In this document: positions 5,116 through 5,520 of the stretch, piece by piece
Layout of the letters: every line of letters begins with the position of its first letter
Position numbering within the stretch: position 1 is the first letter of the stretch
NCBI GenBank assembly: GCA_002441205.1
Contig: DJVN01000302.1
Coordinates: 6,096 to 11,615 of the forward strand
Length of the DNA stretch: 5,520 nt
Direction of reading: 5' to 3'
Origin: Syntrophaceae bacterium UBA6255
GTDB taxonomy: Bacteria > Desulfobacterota > Syntrophia > Syntrophales > Smithellaceae
Program-made: the position numbers and the translations under genes
The notes under the pieces: model-generated
What the model was told of the DNA's origin: nothing
Databases searched by the model: none
Seen by the model: only the letters and a program-made list of their open reading frames with translations

Positions 5116-5135
5116 TTCACGAAAAAACGCGTGAA
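5116..5135. repeat. 20-base inverted repeat before the arginine decarboxylase gene
   Basis: TTCACG and CGTGAA form a perfect six-base inverted repeat around an eight-base spacer (AAAAAACG on the plus strand). It lies in the 74-base gap between the VKOR-like stop and the TTG start, about 40 bases before the start. It lacks a following T-run on either strand, so it does not look like an intrinsic terminator. It could be a regulator-binding site or a short hairpin in the mRNA. Confidence 0.4.
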
Positions 5136-5150
5136 GTCGCCGGTAAAAAA

Positions 5151-5520
5151 TTAGCCCATCAGAGCCTTTGTTAATAAAACAATACTTGCCAAGGGCTCCT
5201 GCCCGTAAACAGGCGTCACAGATCCGGAAAAAGTCATTAAAATCGTCAAATATCCCAATAAACCGAAGAGCAGTAACGGCAGCTTATTTAACTTGAACAT
5301 CGGGAAACTGACCTCGCCAAGAAAATACAGCCACATCCGGCGGCGCTTTTCCCACCATGCTGAAGGCACCTCATAATTAATCAAAAAAGTCAGAATTAAC
5401 GTTGCCGAAAACGCCAGACAGAAAGGACAATAAACTTCGTTTTGCACTTGAAAAGCATACAGGTGAATTTCAACGCCCAATCCTGCAGCCAACAGTGCCC
5501 GCACAAAAGAAGACTGATTA
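5151..5520 (-). CDS. VKOR-like membrane thiol oxidoreductase (C-terminal part; runs off right edge)
   Basis: The reading frame is open to the right edge and 122 residues are visible. A GTG at 5504 could be taken as a start, but the open frame before it (NQSSF) and the mid-family sequence argue for a truncated longer protein. Residues 7-34 resemble the last third of the vitamin K epoxide reductase fold: a hydrophobic helix (about 8-23), then EVYCPFCLAF with the redox C31-x2-C34 motif at the start of the next helix. After a basic loop (KRRRM, 58-62) come further hydrophobic segments (79-97 and 109-121). Bacterial VKORs pass electrons from DsbA-like thiol oxidases to quinone during disulfide formation. 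The upstream loop cysteines are not visible, so the assignment is moderate. It lies 74 bases upstream of the decarboxylase and may or may not share its transcript. Confidence 0.68.
   Translation of the reverse strand, partial: NQSSFVRALLAAGLGVEIHLYAFQVQNEVYCPFCLAFSATLILTFLINYEVPSAWWEKRRRMWLYFLGEVSFPMFKLNKLPLLLFGLLGYLTILMTFSGSVTPVYGQEPLASIVLLTKALMG

Noticed and set aside
5116..5135. Inverted repeat as an intrinsic terminator of the VKOR-like gene
   Set aside because: The stem is only six pairs and AT-rich in the loop, and no T-run follows it on the minus strand.

Overview
All recognisable genes lie on the minus strand, so the window reads as one transcription unit running from the right edge to the left edge. 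The gene content points to a strict anaerobe, most likely a sulfate-reducing or syntrophic member of the Desulfobacterota (old Deltaproteobacteria). The indicators are a MinD-type ATPase with two inserted [4Fe-4S] ferredoxin motifs, a NifX/MTH1175 ('orange protein'-type) cofactor-binding protein, DUF5320, an FmdB zinc ribbon and a COG0731-like radical SAM enzyme. Base composition is intermediate. The taxonomic guess is inference from gene content only.

Layout in transcription order (right to left): (1) the C-terminal part of a VKOR-like membrane protein with a CPFC motif, cut by the right edge. (2) A 74-base gap holding a 20-base inverted repeat. (3) A pyruvoyl-dependent arginine decarboxylase with a TTG start. 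(4) A Gly-rich small protein ending in a six-Cys zinc or iron ribbon. (5) A DUF5320 Gly/Met-rich protein with a C-terminal helix. (6) A 254-base non-coding stretch holding two diverged copies of a two-hairpin element, with a 12-codon ORF between them. (7) A very tightly packed run of seven genes: NifX-like protein, TsaA/TrmO-like protein, DUF89 (ARMT1-like) protein, a six-helix His-rich membrane protein, the ferredoxin-MinD ATPase, an FmdB-type ribbon, and a radical SAM protein cut by the left edge. All six junctions in this run are overlaps of 1 or 4 bases or gaps of 1 or 2 bases.

The likely common theme is assembly or handling of a metal or Fe-S cofactor. The ATPase resembles cluster scaffold/loading ATPases, the NifX-like protein would hold the cofactor or cluster, the ribbon proteins and DUF5320 offer Cys-rich metal sites, and DUF89 is a metal-dependent phosphatase family. 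The membrane protein and the radical SAM enzyme have unknown roles. Comparable ATPase plus orange-protein sets are known from Desulfovibrio (the orp locus), but the combination here with TsaA, DUF89, the His-rich membrane protein and radical SAM is different.

The most interesting non-coding signal is the tandem two-hairpin element just before the NifX-like gene. Its two copies have diverged in their loops but keep their stems, with one two-sided compensatory base change. All G-U pairs work only in the minus-strand transcript, which argues for a functional RNA structure in the operon mRNA.
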